Assembly (NCBI GenBank): GCA_029820295.1
Contig: JALGVA010000018.1
Location: 1-60,223, forward strand
Reading direction: 5' to 3'
Length of the DNA: 60,223 bases
Source of the DNA: Candidatus Zipacnadia bacterium
GTDB taxonomy: Bacteria; Armatimonadota; Zipacnadia; Zipacnadales; UBA5352
Position 1 is the stretch's first letter. Every line of letters starts with the position of its first letter. The notes below the pieces were generated by a model, which saw only the letters and a list, made by a program, of their open reading frames with translations, did not search any database and had not been told where the DNA came from. A program made the position numbers and the translations under genes. Below are positions 36,924-46,500 of this stretch, in pieces.

Positions 36924-37651
36924 TCGTCATCCCGGCGATCGACCTGTCCGAGGGCCAGGTGGTGCGGCTCGAGCGCGGTGAGATGTCGCGGCGCACGGTC
37001 TACTCGGATGACCCGGCGGCCACGGCCCTGCGCTGGCAGGGCGAAGGCGCCGAGCGCCTGCACGTGGTCGATCTCGATGGGGCCATCGCCGGCCGGCCGG
37101 CGAACCTGGACGCGCTGGCGACGATCTGCAGCGCCATCGACATCCCGGTGGACATGGGCGGCGGCCTGCGCACGCTCGACGACATCGCGGCCGTGCTCGA
37201 CCTGGGCGTGCGCTGGGTGCTGCTGGGCACCAGCGCGCTGACCAGCCCGGAGGTGCTGGCGGCGGCGCTGGAGCGCTTCGGTGACGCGATCTGCGTGAGC
37301 ATCGACGCCCGCGACGGTCGCGTGGCCATCGAGGGCTGGGTGGAGACCAGCGACCTCCCGGCGCTGGAGCTGGCGCGGCGCGTCGAAGCGATGGGCGTGC
37401 GCGAGATCGTGCACACCGACATCCTGAGCGACGGCATGCTCAGCGGCCCGAACCTGCCGGCACTGCGCGAGATCGCCGGCGGCACGAGCCTGCGCGTCAT
37501 CGCCGCGGGCGGCGTGAAGTCGCTCGACGACATCCGGGCGCTGCGCGAGCTGGAGCCGCTGGGCGTGGTGGGTGCGATCTCCGGCCGCGCGATCTACACC
37601 GGCGACCTGTCGCTGGCTCAGGCCATTCGCATCGGGCGCGGAGAGGCGTAG
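36920..37651 (+). CDS. hisA: ProFAR isomerase (phosphoribosylformimino-5-aminoimidazole carboxamide ribotide isomerase)
   Basis: A TIM-barrel enzyme of 243 residues. The general acid/base Asp8 is in [15 protein letters not shown] and the second Asp region is [15 protein letters not shown]. Half-barrel phosphate loops MGGGLR and AAGGVKS are intact. It performs the Amadori rearrangement ahead of HisF/HisH. The C-terminus [15 protein letters not shown] is standard. Confidence 0.96.
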   Translation: MIVIPAIDLSEGQVVRLERGEMSRRTVYSDDPAATALRWQGEGAERLHVVDLDGAIAGRPANLDALATICSAIDIPVDMGGGLRTLDDIAAVLDLGVRWVLLGTSALTSPEVLAAALERFGDAICVSIDARDGRVAIEGWVETSDLPALELARRVEAMGVREIVHTDILSDGMLSGPNLPALREIAGGTSLRVIAAGGVKSLDDIRALRELEPLGVVGAISGRAIYTGDLSLAQAIRIGRGEA

Positions 37652-37660
37652 CGACCTCAC

Positions 37661-37755
37661 CCCGTGCCACGGGCGCTTCGTTCGTGGGTCGTTCGGCGAG
37701 GAAGAGGCGCGCGGCACAGGGCAACAGTGCACGGGCGAGACCGCCCGTGCCACGG
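37661..37755. repeat. inverted and direct repeats in the hisA-hisF gap
   Basis: CCCGTGCCACGG occurs at 37661-37672 and again at 37744-37755. The second copy is part of a perfect 9-bp hairpin GCACGGGCG (37729-37737) / CGCCCGTGC (37742-37750). The 128-bp gap interrupts an otherwise tightly packed operon. The hisF Shine-Dalgarno AGGAG at 37767-37771 is clear of it. Confidence 0.55.
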
Positions 37756-37779
37756 AACGGCAGCTCAGGAGACAGAGAT

Positions 37780-38583
37780 ATGCTGGCCAAGCGCATCATT
37801 CCGTGTCTGGACGTGAAGGACGGCCGCGTGGTCAAGGGCGTGCAGTACGTGAACTTCCGCGACGCGGGCGACCCGGTGGAGCAGGCCGCGTGGTACAACG
37901 AGCAGGGCGCCGATGAGCTGACCTTCCTCGACATCACCGCCTCGCTCGAGCACCGCGACACCGTGCTGGACATCGTGCGCCGCACCGCGGAGCAGGTGTT
38001 CATCCCCTTCACCGTCGGCGGTGGTATCCGCACCATCGAGGACATCCGCGACACCCTCAAAGCGGGCGCGGACAAGGTCTCGATCATGACCGCGGCGGTG
38101 CGCAACCCCGACATCATCACCGAGGGCGCGGAGCGCTTCGGCTCGCAGTGCATCGTAGTCGCCATCGACGCCCGCCGCGTGCCTGCCGAGGGCCGCGATG
38201 ACTCAGACCTGGGGCCGGCGCCCGACGCCGAGATCCAGTGGCTGGTGCACACCCACGGGGGCACGCGCGCGACCGACGTGGACGCGCTGGAGTACGCGCG
38301 CCGCGCCGAGGAGCTGGGCGCGGGCGAGCTGCTGGTCACCAGCATGGACGCCGACGGGACCAGGGCCGGCTACGACGTCGAGCTGCTACGCCGCATCTCG
38401 GAGCACGCCGGCATCCCGGTCATCGCCTCGGGCGGCGCCGGGACCATCGAGCACATGTATGACGCGATCGACTATGGCCGGTGCGATGCGGTGCTGGCGG
38501 CGAGCATCTTCCACTTCCGCGAACTGACCGTCCGGGACGTGAAGGAGCAGCTCGCGGCGCGCGGGGTGCCGGTGCGCCTGTGA
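37780..38583 (+). CDS. hisF: imidazole glycerol phosphate synthase, cyclase subunit
   Basis: A 267-residue TIM barrel converting PRFAR plus ammonia to imidazole glycerol phosphate and AICAR. It opens [20 protein letters not shown] (catalytic Asp11). The second Asp lies in VVAIDARRV, and the ammonia-tunnel face and phosphate loops VGGGIRT and ASGGAGT are present. It is about 14-16 residues longer than short HisF proteins because of an acidic insertion after DARRV. Such insertions occur in the same loop in enterobacterial HisF. Confidence 0.96.
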   Translation: MLAKRIIPCLDVKDGRVVKGVQYVNFRDAGDPVEQAAWYNEQGADELTFLDITASLEHRDTVLDIVRRTAEQVFIPFTVGGGIRTIEDIRDTLKAGADKVSIMTAAVRNPDIITEGAERFGSQCIVVAIDARRVPAEGRDDSDLGPAPDAEIQWLVHTHGGTRATDVDALEYARRAEELGAGELLVTSMDADGTRAGYDVELLRRISEHAGIPVIASGGAGTIEHMYDAIDYGRCDAVLAASIFHFRELTVRDVKEQLAARGVPVRL

Positions 38584-38606
38584 CGCGACGGCGGAGGTGA
38601 GCGGGG

Positions 38607-39323
38607 ATGAGCTTCGAGCATGACGCCGATTCGTGGGGGGGCCGCGTGACCGACCTGCCGGAGCTGCGCGACCGCATCCGGGTCTTCGACGACCGCGCGG
38701 ACGCCGGGCGCCGGCTGGCGGGGATGCTGGCGAGCTACCGCGGCGGCGACGCGCTGATCCTGGGCATCCCGGCGGGCGGCGTGCCGGTAGCGGCGGCGGT
38801 GACCGGCGAGCTTGGGCTGCCACTGGACGTGGCGGTGGTCAGCAAGATCACGCCTGCCTGGAACACCGAGGTCGGCTACGGCGCGGTGGCCTTCAGCGGG
38901 ACGGTGCGGCTCAACGAGCCGATGATGGACCGTCTGGGCATCGGCGAGGCCGAGGCCCGCGAGGGCATCGCGCGCACCACCGCCAGAGTGCGCGAACGCG
39001 TCGCCGAGCTGCGCGGCGAGGGGCGGCTCCCGGACGTCTCGGGACGCACGGTCATCCTGATCGACGACGGCCTGGCGTCGGGGTACACGATGCTCGTGGC
39101 GGCGGAGGCGGTGCGGGAGGCGGGCGCCGCGGAGGTCATCGTCGCGCTGCCCACGGCGCACACCGACTCGCTGTGCCGCATCATCCACGCGGTAGACCGT
39201 ATCTTCTGTGCCAACCTGCGCGGCGGTCCGACCTTCGCGGTCGCCGATGCCTACCGCCACTGGTGCGATGTGTCGCTGAAGGAGGCGCAGCGCGGCCTGG
39301 CCGAAGCCGGTGATGTCGTCTGA
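38607..39323 (+). CDS. phosphoribosyltransferase-domain protein (COG1926-like)
   Basis: A 238-residue type I PRTase fold. The PRPP loop is VILIDDGLASGYTM, and the early loop is LGIPAGGVPVAAAV with VVSKITPAWNTEVGYGAV after it. This matches uncharacterised predicted phosphoribosyltransferases. It lies between hisF and hisI. It is not HisG, which belongs to a different fold, so a direct role in histidine synthesis is not implied. It could salvage a base or handle a by-product. Confidence 0.82.
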   Translation: MSFEHDADSWGGRVTDLPELRDRIRVFDDRADAGRRLAGMLASYRGGDALILGIPAGGVPVAAAVTGELGLPLDVAVVSKITPAWNTEVGYGAVAFSGTVRLNEPMMDRLGIGEAEAREGIARTTARVRERVAELRGEGRLPDVSGRTVILIDDGLASGYTMLVAAEAVREAGAAEVIVALPTAHTDSLCRIIHAVDRIFCANLRGGPTFAVADAYRHWCDVSLKEAQRGLAEAGDVV

Positions 39324-39347
39324 TCGCCGTGGGAGGAAGATGGGAGG

Positions 39348-39737
39348 ATGGAGATGTTCGTCGATGAACTGAAGTTCAACGATCAGGGCCTGATCCCGGC
39401 GGTGGTGTGCGACCACGAGACCGGCGAGGTCCTGATGGTGGCGTGGATGAACCGCGAGGCCTTCGAGCAGACGGTGGCGACGGGCCGGGCCACGTACTAC
39501 AGTCGCTCACGGCAGCAGATCTGGGTGAAGGGTGAGACCTCGGGCAACGTGCAGGCAGTGAAATGGGTGCGCCTCGACTGCGACGCCGACGTGGTGATGA
39601 TCGGCGTCGAGCAGACCGGCGGCGCGTGCCACGAGGGTTACCGCTCGTGCTTCTACCGCGAGCTGCGCGATGGCGAGTGGCAGGTCTTCTGCGAGAGGTG
39701 CTTCGACCCGAACGAAGCGTACTCGAAGAGCGAGTAG
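39348..39737 (+). CDS. hisI: phosphoribosyl-AMP cyclohydrolase
   Basis: A 129-residue monofunctional enzyme opening the purine ring of PR-AMP. Motifs are [32 protein letters not shown], the Mg site DCDAD and the zinc cysteines in [14 protein letters not shown]. No HisE pyrophosphohydrolase domain is fused. hisG, hisE and hisC are absent from the window. ATG at 39348 or 39354 is possible, since both fit GGGAGGATGG upstream. Confidence 0.95.
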   Translation: MEMFVDELKFNDQGLIPAVVCDHETGEVLMVAWMNREAFEQTVATGRATYYSRSRQQIWVKGETSGNVQAVKWVRLDCDADVVMIGVEQTGGACHEGYRSCFYRELRDGEWQVFCERCFDPNEAYSKSE

Positions 39738-39763
39738 CCGCGCCGTGGTGCACGCGAGGCGCC

Positions 39764-41104
39764 TCAGAACTCGGTTGCGCCGGAGAAGCGGAAGTCGCGC
39801 ACCAGCAGCGGCGGCGCGAAGACGCCCTGGGCCAGCGTGGCATCGCGGCCGACCATCGCCACGCGATCCAGCGCCTCGAGCATGTTCTCGGTGACCCGGA
39901 GGTTGCGCACGCCGACGACGATCTCGCCACCCTCGATCAGGAAGGTCCCGTCGCGGGTCATGGCGGTGAAGATCGCGCGCGCGGGGTCCACCAGGTTCGC
40001 GTAGTGGAAGCGCGTGACCAGAAGCCCGCGCTCCGTCGCCGCGATCATCTCCGCGACGCTCGCCGCGCCGGTGCCCATGAACAGGTTGCCCGGCGTCGGC
40101 CCCGACGAGCTGCCCGGCCCGGAGGCGTGGCCGGTGGAGCGCGCTCCGGACATCGCAGCGGTGCGGCTGTCGTGGACGACGTTCGCGGCCACGCCCTCGA
40201 CCAGCAGCTCCACGCGCCGGCGCGGCACGCCCTCGGAGTCGAAGGCCACCGGCAGCCCGCGCGGGTCGAGGCCGTCGTCGTGGAGCGAGATGTTCTCCCC
40301 GCACACGCGCTCACCCATGCGGCCGCACAGCGGGCTGCGCCCCTCGGCGCAGGCCAGGCCATTGAAGGCGCTCATCGCGAGGAAGCTCAGCAGGTTGGCG
40401 CTCGCGGCGGGCTCGAGGATGACATCCCAGCGGCCGGGTTCCACGGCCGTCGGCGCGGCCGCGCGCGCACACTTGTCGCCGGCGACACTCGCGAGAGACG
40501 CCGCGTCGATCGTGCGGGCGTCGGCGGTGGTCACCTCGGCGAAGCCCGAGCTGTCCGCGCCGGTGAAGACCATGCGCAGGTTCGCGCGGGTGCTCTCCTG
40601 CCAGGCGCGCACGCCCAGCGAGTTGGCGACGGCGTGCGCCGCGACCGAGGCCGAGCAGGCGCCGGACGCGACCTGCCCGCGCTCGCGCGCAACCGCGATG
40701 CATGCGCGCACAGCCCCTGCGCGTTCGGCCGGGCCGAACGCCGCGGTGGCGGGTGAGCCCCTCAACGCCGGCGGCTCCTCGCCTGCCTCGGGCAGGCCGG
40801 GGAAGAGGTCGTCGGGCGTGCTCAGCGACGCCAGCAGCGCCGCCCGGGCGGCGACGTCTGCGAGGCCCGCCTCGGAGGTGTCGTTGGTGGAGGCGACGCC
40901 GACGCGGCTGCCGACGGCGGCGCGCACCATCACTTCGACGTTGGCCTCGGCCACGTTCTGGTGGATGTGGTTGTTCGCGAAGCGCGTGAGCCCGCTGCGC
41001 CCGGCGATCAGGTTGACCTCGGTCTGCTCGGCGGTGGACGCCGCCAGCACGCGCTCGCACATGCCCAGCGCCTCGTCGCGACCCATGATCAGCGCGTCAC
41101 TCAT
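39764..41104 (-). CDS. tldE: TldE/PmbA-family metalloprotease component
   Basis: A 446-residue partner of TldD. The N-terminal domain carries NHIHQNVAEANVEVMVRA. The C-terminal barrel contains VILEPAASANLLSFLAMSAF and a final HYANLVDP with GTFLIEGGEI. TldE lacks the zinc motif and completes the protease complex that degrades unfolded peptides and matures some peptide antibiotics. The ATG at 41104 overlaps the tldD stop by 8 bp. It converges on hisI, with 26 bp between the stops. Confidence 0.93.
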   Translation of the reverse strand: MSDALIMGRDEALGMCERVLAASTAEQTEVNLIAGRSGLTRFANNHIHQNVAEANVEVMVRAAVGSRVGVASTNDTSEAGLADVAARAALLASLSTPDDLFPGLPEAGEEPPALRGSPATAAFGPAERAGAVRACIAVARERGQVASGACSASVAAHAVANSLGVRAWQESTRANLRMVFTGADSSGFAEVTTADARTIDAASLASVAGDKCARAAAPTAVEPGRWDVILEPAASANLLSFLAMSAFNGLACAEGRSPLCGRMGERVCGENISLHDDGLDPRGLPVAFDSEGVPRRRVELLVEGVAANVVHDSRTAAMSGARSTGHASGPGSSSGPTPGNLFMGTGAASVAEMIAATERGLLVTRFHYANLVDPARAIFTAMTRDGTFLIEGGEIVVGVRNLRVTENMLEALDRVAMVGRDATLAQGVFAPPLLVRDFRFSGATEF

Positions 41105-42545
41105 CCTCGACCACCCCCACGCGGACGTTGCGGAAGCGCGCGGCGGAGACGCCGTGCCCGACGTGCGCGGTCTGCCCCGGCTCGCCCTTGCCGCAGTTCG
41201 GGATGCCCCACACGCGCCAGCTCTCGCGGTCGGCGATGGCGTCACACGCGCCCCAGAACTCGGGCGTGATGCCGGTATACGTGGGGTGGCGCACCAGGTG
41301 GGTCAGCTCGCCGTCCTCGATCAGCCGGCCGCACTCGCAGCCGAACTGGAAGTTCAGCCGGCGGTCATCGATGCTCCAGCTCAGGTTGTCCTCCAGGAGT
41401 ATGCCGCGCTCGGTGGTGGCGATGATCTCCTCGCGCGAGGTGTCGCCGGGCTCGAGGTTCACGTTGGTCATGCGGATCAGCGGCAGGCGCGCCCAGCCGT
41501 CGGCGCGCATGCAGCCGTTGCTGGCGGGCAACCCCAGCCGCGCCGCGGTCTCGCGCGAGGTCAGGTAGCCGGTGAAGATGCCCTCGCGCACGATCCACGA
41601 GCGCTGCGCGGGCACGCCCTCGTCGTCGTAGGGGAACGAGCCCAGGCCGCCGGGGAGCGTGGCGTCGGCGGTGATGTTGACGATCTCCGAGCCGTAGCGG
41701 AAGCTCCCGAGCTTCTCCGGAGTCAGGAAGCTCATGCCCGCGTAGGACGCCTCGGTGCCGAGCACGCGGTCCAGCTCGATGGGGTGGCCGCAGGACTCGT
41801 GGAGCTGCAGTGCGAGCTGGCCTCCGGCGAGGATCACGTCCATCGTGCCGCTCGGGCAGCACGGTGCGTCGAGGAGCTGGCGGGCCTCGGCGGCGATGCG
41901 CGCGGCGTGTTCGGGCAGCGCGATCTCGTCGATGACCTCCCAGCCCCGCGTCATGACCTGTCCGCCATGCGAGGATGGCCACGAGCGCCGGCAGGCGCAG
42001 CCGTCGGCGACCGCCATGGCGGCGAGGCCGCCGCCGGTCTCGATGCGCTCGATGAGGATCGCCGCGCCCTCGCTCGACGCGAAGTGCTGGCGGCGGCGCA
42101 GAACGCTGACGTAGCCGGTGGCGATGCCCACGCCCTCGGCGCGCATGAGCCGGTCGCACTCCATGAGCAGCGCCAGCCGGCCCTCGATGGGCACATCGTC
42201 GGGGTCGATGTCGAACCGCGCGGGGACCTCGTCCACGATCGGCTCCACGGGGGCCAGGCGCACCGGCTCATCGACGGTCGTGGCGGCCGCGCGGGCGAGG
42301 TCAACGGCACGGCGCGCCGCGTCGCGGACGGTGTCGTCGCCGGTCTCGGAGGTGCCGGCGAATCCCCAGGCGCCGTCGGCGATCACGCGCACCCCCAGGC
42401 CCCGGTCGGTGTTGGCGACCAGCGCCTCGCCGGCGCCGTTCTTGACGCGCACACGTTCGGTGCGCGTCTCGATGAAGCGCGCGTCGGCATAGGACGCTCC
42501 GGCCGCGACCGCCGCATCGACCGCTGCGCGGGTTACACGGTCCAT
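41097..42545 (-). CDS. tldD: TldD-family zinc metalloprotease
   Basis: A 482-residue catalytic subunit of the TldD/TldE protease. The zinc motif is LHESCGHPIELDRVLG (HExxxH). Flanking regions include the N-terminal YADARFIETRTERVRVKNG, SFPYDDEGVPAQRSWIVREG and the Cys-containing GCECGRLIEDGELTHLV near the end. The ATG at 42545 is preferred with AGGGGTGG upstream; a GTG at 42563 would add six residues. tldE is translationally coupled downstream. Confidence 0.94.
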   Translation of the reverse strand: MDRVTRAAVDAAVAAGASYADARFIETRTERVRVKNGAGEALVANTDRGLGVRVIADGAWGFAGTSETGDDTVRDAARRAVDLARAAATTVDEPVRLAPVEPIVDEVPARFDIDPDDVPIEGRLALLMECDRLMRAEGVGIATGYVSVLRRRQHFASSEGAAILIERIETGGGLAAMAVADGCACRRSWPSSHGGQVMTRGWEVIDEIALPEHAARIAAEARQLLDAPCCPSGTMDVILAGGQLALQLHESCGHPIELDRVLGTEASYAGMSFLTPEKLGSFRYGSEIVNITADATLPGGLGSFPYDDEGVPAQRSWIVREGIFTGYLTSRETAARLGLPASNGCMRADGWARLPLIRMTNVNLEPGDTSREEIIATTERGILLEDNLSWSIDDRRLNFQFGCECGRLIEDGELTHLVRHPTYTGITPEFWGACDAIADRESWRVWGIPNCGKGEPGQTAHVGHGVSAARFRNVRVGVVEDE

Positions 42546-42579
42546 CGGTCCACCCCTTCGCACGCCGGGCTGGGACCGC

Positions 42580-43449
42580 TCACACGATGCCGTCGGCGAA
42601 GTCGCGGGCGGAGAAGCGCACCAGGTCCTCGGGCTTCTCGCCCAGGCCGACCAGCTTGAGCGGAATCTTCATCTCCGCGGTCAGCGACAGCAGCGCGCCG
42701 CCCTTGGCGGTGCTGTCGAGTTTGGTGATGGCGATGCCGGTCACGCCGATCGCCTGGTCGAACTCGCGCGCCTGCACGATGGCGTTCTGCCCGGTGTTGG
42801 CGTCGATGACCAGCAGGCGCTCATCGGCCGGGCGGCCGGTGGCGCGCTCGACGATGCGCGCCATCTTGCGCAGCTCCTCCATGAGGTTCGTCTTGGTGTG
42901 CAGGCGCCCGGCGGTGTCGGCGATGACCACGTCGATGCCCCGCGCCCGCGCGGCGTCGAGCGCATCGAACATCACCGCGCCCGGGTCCGCGCCCATCTTC
43001 TGCGCGATGACCTCGCAGCCAACGCGCTGGCCCCAGACCTCGAGCTGCTCGATGGCGGCGGCGCGGAAGGTGTCGCCCGCGGCGATGAGCACACTCCTGC
43101 CCTCAGACTTGAAGCGGTGCGCGAGCTTGGCGATGGTCGTGGTCTTGCCCACGCCGTTGACGCCCAGCACCATGATGGTCGTCGGCGGCTCAGGCGCGAT
43201 GTTCAGCTCGCCCTCGCAGGGCGCCAGCCGCTCGTAGACGTGATCGCGCAGCAGGTCGAGCAGCCCCTCGTCATCGGTCATGCGCCCGCGCTCGGCGTCG
43301 TCGCGGAGCCGGTCCACGATCTCCATCGCGACCGGCACGCTCACGTCCGCCTGCACCAGCGCGGCCTCGAGGTCCTCGATGGTCTCCTCGTCCAGCGTCG
43401 CGCGCCCGCGCAGCACGTTGCCCACGCGGCGCAGCAGTCCCTTGAGCAC
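42580..43449 (-). CDS. ftsY: signal recognition particle receptor FtsY
   Basis: SRP GTPase of 289 residues, NG domains only. The N domain is helices from residue 5 to 85. G1 is GVNGVGKTTTIAKLA; then AAGDTFRAAAIEQL, the insertion-box motifs, DTAGRLHTKTNLMEEL, TKLDSTAKGG and the closing GLGEKPEDLVRFSARDF. The acidic A domain of E. coli FtsY is absent, which is common in other phyla. It receives SRP-ribosome complexes at the membrane. A GTG start is used. It lies 65 bp after smc in the same direction, as in many bacteria. Confidence 0.97.
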   Translation of the reverse strand: MLKGLLRRVGNVLRGRATLDEETIEDLEAALVQADVSVPVAMEIVDRLRDDAERGRMTDDEGLLDLLRDHVYERLAPCEGELNIAPEPPTTIMVLGVNGVGKTTTIAKLAHRFKSEGRSVLIAAGDTFRAAAIEQLEVWGQRVGCEVIAQKMGADPGAVMFDALDAARARGIDVVIADTAGRLHTKTNLMEELRKMARIVERATGRPADERLLVIDANTGQNAIVQAREFDQAIGVTGIAITKLDSTAKGGALLSLTAEMKIPLKLVGLGEKPEDLVRFSARDFADGIV

Positions 43450-43514
43450 GGTCTCTCGTCCTCTCGGCGTGTGCGACGGCGGGCGCGCCTGCTCGCCCGG
43501 TGATGGCTTCGGCG

Positions 43515-46500
43515 CTACTGGCCGGAGACGCCGGCGGTGGTGTCCTCGCGCGCGGCGGCCCGCTCGCGCCGCTCACGTTCCTGCTCCTGGCGCGCCTGCT
43601 CCTGCGCGTCGCGCAGCTCTACGGAGATGCGCTGGGAGACGCCGGCGCTCTGCTGGGTGATGCCGTGCAGCAGGTCCACGGCCTCCATGGTGCGAGGGTT
43701 GTGCGTGATGATGATGAACTGCGAGCGCTCGGCGAACTGCTTGAGCAGCGTCACGAAGCGGTCGGTGTTGGTGGCGTCGAGCGCTGCGTCGATCTCGTCG
43801 AGCACGCAGAACGGGCTGGGCTTCACCTTGAGCATGGCGAACAGCAGCGCCAGCGCGGTCATCGCGCGCTCGCCGCCGGAGAGCAGGCTCAGGTGTTTCT
43901 GCCGCTTGCCCGGGGGTTGCGCGAACACCTCGACTCCGCTCTCCAGCGGGTTCTCCTCGTCGCTGAGGTAGAGGTCGGTAGTGCCACCGCCGAAGAGCGT
44001 GGTGAAGGTCTCCTCGAAGGCCCTCCCGATCTCCGCGAAGGTCTGCAGGAACTCGTGCTCGGCGGCCGCATCGATCTCCTCGATGATCGCCAGCAGGTCC
44101 TGGCGCGCGCTCTCCAGGTCCCCGCGCTGGGCGCTGAGGAACTGCTCGCGCGCCGTGAGGCGCTCGCACTCGTCGATGGCGCTCAGGTTCACGTGCCCCA
44201 GCGCCCGGATGTCGCGCTTGAGGGCGTTCACCTGGCGCGCGATGCTGTGCCGGCTCAGCTCCTCGTCACCGAGCTGCTCCAGCGCCTGCTTCGGGCTGAC
44301 CTCGTAGACGTCCGCGAGGCGTTCGCGGATACTCTCAAGCTGCGCCTGCTCGCGCGTAAGGGACACTTCGGTCCGCTGCACCTGCTCCTGCTGGGCATCC
44401 AGCACGCGCCGCAGCTTGCGGCCGGCGGCGTCCAGCTCTTCGGCCTTGTCACGCAGCGTGTCCACGGCCCGGGCGCGCTCGCTCACCGTCTCACGCATCT
44501 CCGCCGCCACTGCGCGCTCGCCCTCCAGGCGCTCGCCGGTGGTCTCCAGCTCGGCCTCAAGCTGCGTGATGCGCGCGGCGAGCAGCGCGCGCGTCTCGCC
44601 GACCGCCGCCGCCTCGCCGCGCGCGCGCTCCAGCTCCCCCTGGGCGCGTCGCGCCAGCTCCTGCAGCGAGCGCTGCTTCTCGCGCGCCTCCGCGAGCGCC
44701 ACCTCGGCCTCGACCAGCGCCCGGCGCCGCTCCTCGATGTCGGCGGCGGGCACGACCTGGCCGCGGGCCGCCTCGAGCTGCGTCTCCAACTCGCTTGCGT
44801 CCGCGCGCGCCTGCTCCGCGGTCGCCGCCAGCTCGTCGCGCCGCGCTGCGGTAGATCGCAGCCGCCCGCCCAGCTCCTCCACCTCGGCCGCCATCTCCTC
44901 GGCCGCCGACAGCGCCGCCTGCGCCTGCTCGCGCGTGTGCACCAGGTCGCGCTCGACCTCCGACAGCTCCGCGCGCGCGTCACCCGCGGCGGATGTGGCC
45001 CCCTCGACTTCGTGCGCCAGGCTCTCAGCCTCGCGCTCGTAGCGCTCCTCGAAACGCCACATGTTCGCCAGCGCCCGGGCCATCAGGTCGAGCTGGCCGC
45101 GCACCTGCTCCATCTCGCGCTTGCGCGAGAAGATCCGTGCGCCCTCCTCGGTCTGCGCGCCCCCGCGGATCGCGCCGCCGCGCTCGATGACGTGGCCCTC
45201 CAGCGTCACCGCCCGGCACTGGTAGCCCACGCGCTGCAGGCAGCGTAGCCCCGAGTCCAGATCACGCATGAGCAGGCAGTCGCCGAGCAGGAAGTCCACG
45301 ACCTGGCGCATCTCCGACGCCGAGCGCACGAACCTGGTGGCCGGCCCCAGGCAGCCCTCGCCGGAGGTCATGGTCGCGCGCGGCGCGAGCGCCCCCAGCG
45401 CCGCCACCGGCAGGAAGGTCGCGTAGCCGACGGCGCGTTCCTCGAGGAAGCGCACGCCGGCGACCGCCTGCTCGGGCGTGTCCACCACGATCCACTGCAG
45501 ACGCTCGCCGAGCGCTGCCTCGATCGCCCGCTCGTGCTTCGCCGACACCTCCAGCAGATCGCCGACCACGCCGCGCACGCCGTGCAGCTCGCCGGCGGCG
45601 GCCGCGCCGAGCACCACCCGCACCGCGTCCTCGTAACCCTCATGGCCGCGGTCCAGCTCCTCCAGCAGCGCCAGCCGCGTCTCGGCGGCCGTGGCGGCGC
45701 CGGCCAGGATGTCGCGCTTGGTCCGGTGCTCGCGCAGCGTGCGCGTGACGAACTCATGGCGGGAGCTGAGGGTCGCCAGCCTCGCCCTCGCCTCATCGAC
45801 GCGGCCGGCCACGGCGTCGCGGCGCCGCTGCGCGGCCGCCATGCCCCGGCGCGCCTCTTCCGCCTGCTGCCTCAGCGCCTCCCGCTGGCCCTCCAGCCGC
45901 CGGACGCGCTCGTGCAACTCCTCCTGCAGGCTCCCCATCGCGCCCGCCTCGCGCGCGAGGTTCTCCGCCTGCTGCAGGAGCTTCTGCCGCTCGTCCTCCA
46001 GGGCGCGCACGTGCGCCACGGCCTGCTCGCGGCGCTCCTCGTCGCGCTCCAGGCTCTCGCGCCTGGCGGTGACGCCCGCCATGAGTTCCTCGACCCGCGC
46101 CCGCGTCTCCTGCTGCTCGGCGGCGAGCCCCTCGAGCTGCTCGGTGAGTTCTTCGATGCGTGAGCTGTCCTGCCGGTCGTCCCGGGCCAGCTCCTCGAGC
46201 CGCTCGCGTGCGGCGCGCAGCTTCTCGCCGGTCACCGCGTGCGCGCGCTCGGTCTGCTCGGCGGTGCGCTCGGCCTCGCGTGCCTGCTCGCGGTGCCGCG
46301 CCAGCTCGGCGTCGAGCGTGTGCAGCTCCGCTGAGATGCGCTCCGCCTCCACCTCGATCTCGTTCAGGCGATTGCGCGTGGCCTGGGCGTCGGCCCTTCC
46401 CACCTGCTGGTCGTTGGCCAGCCGGCCCAGGCGCCCGGAGCGCTCGCGGTAGTCGAGCGCCAGCAGCTTCAGCTCGAGCCCGCGCAGTTGGCCGTCGATC

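Noticed and set aside
40014-42659. 881-codon open frame antisense to tldE and tldD
   Set aside because: Both tld genes have full conserved motifs on the other strand; the antisense product is compositionally biased and unlike any protein.
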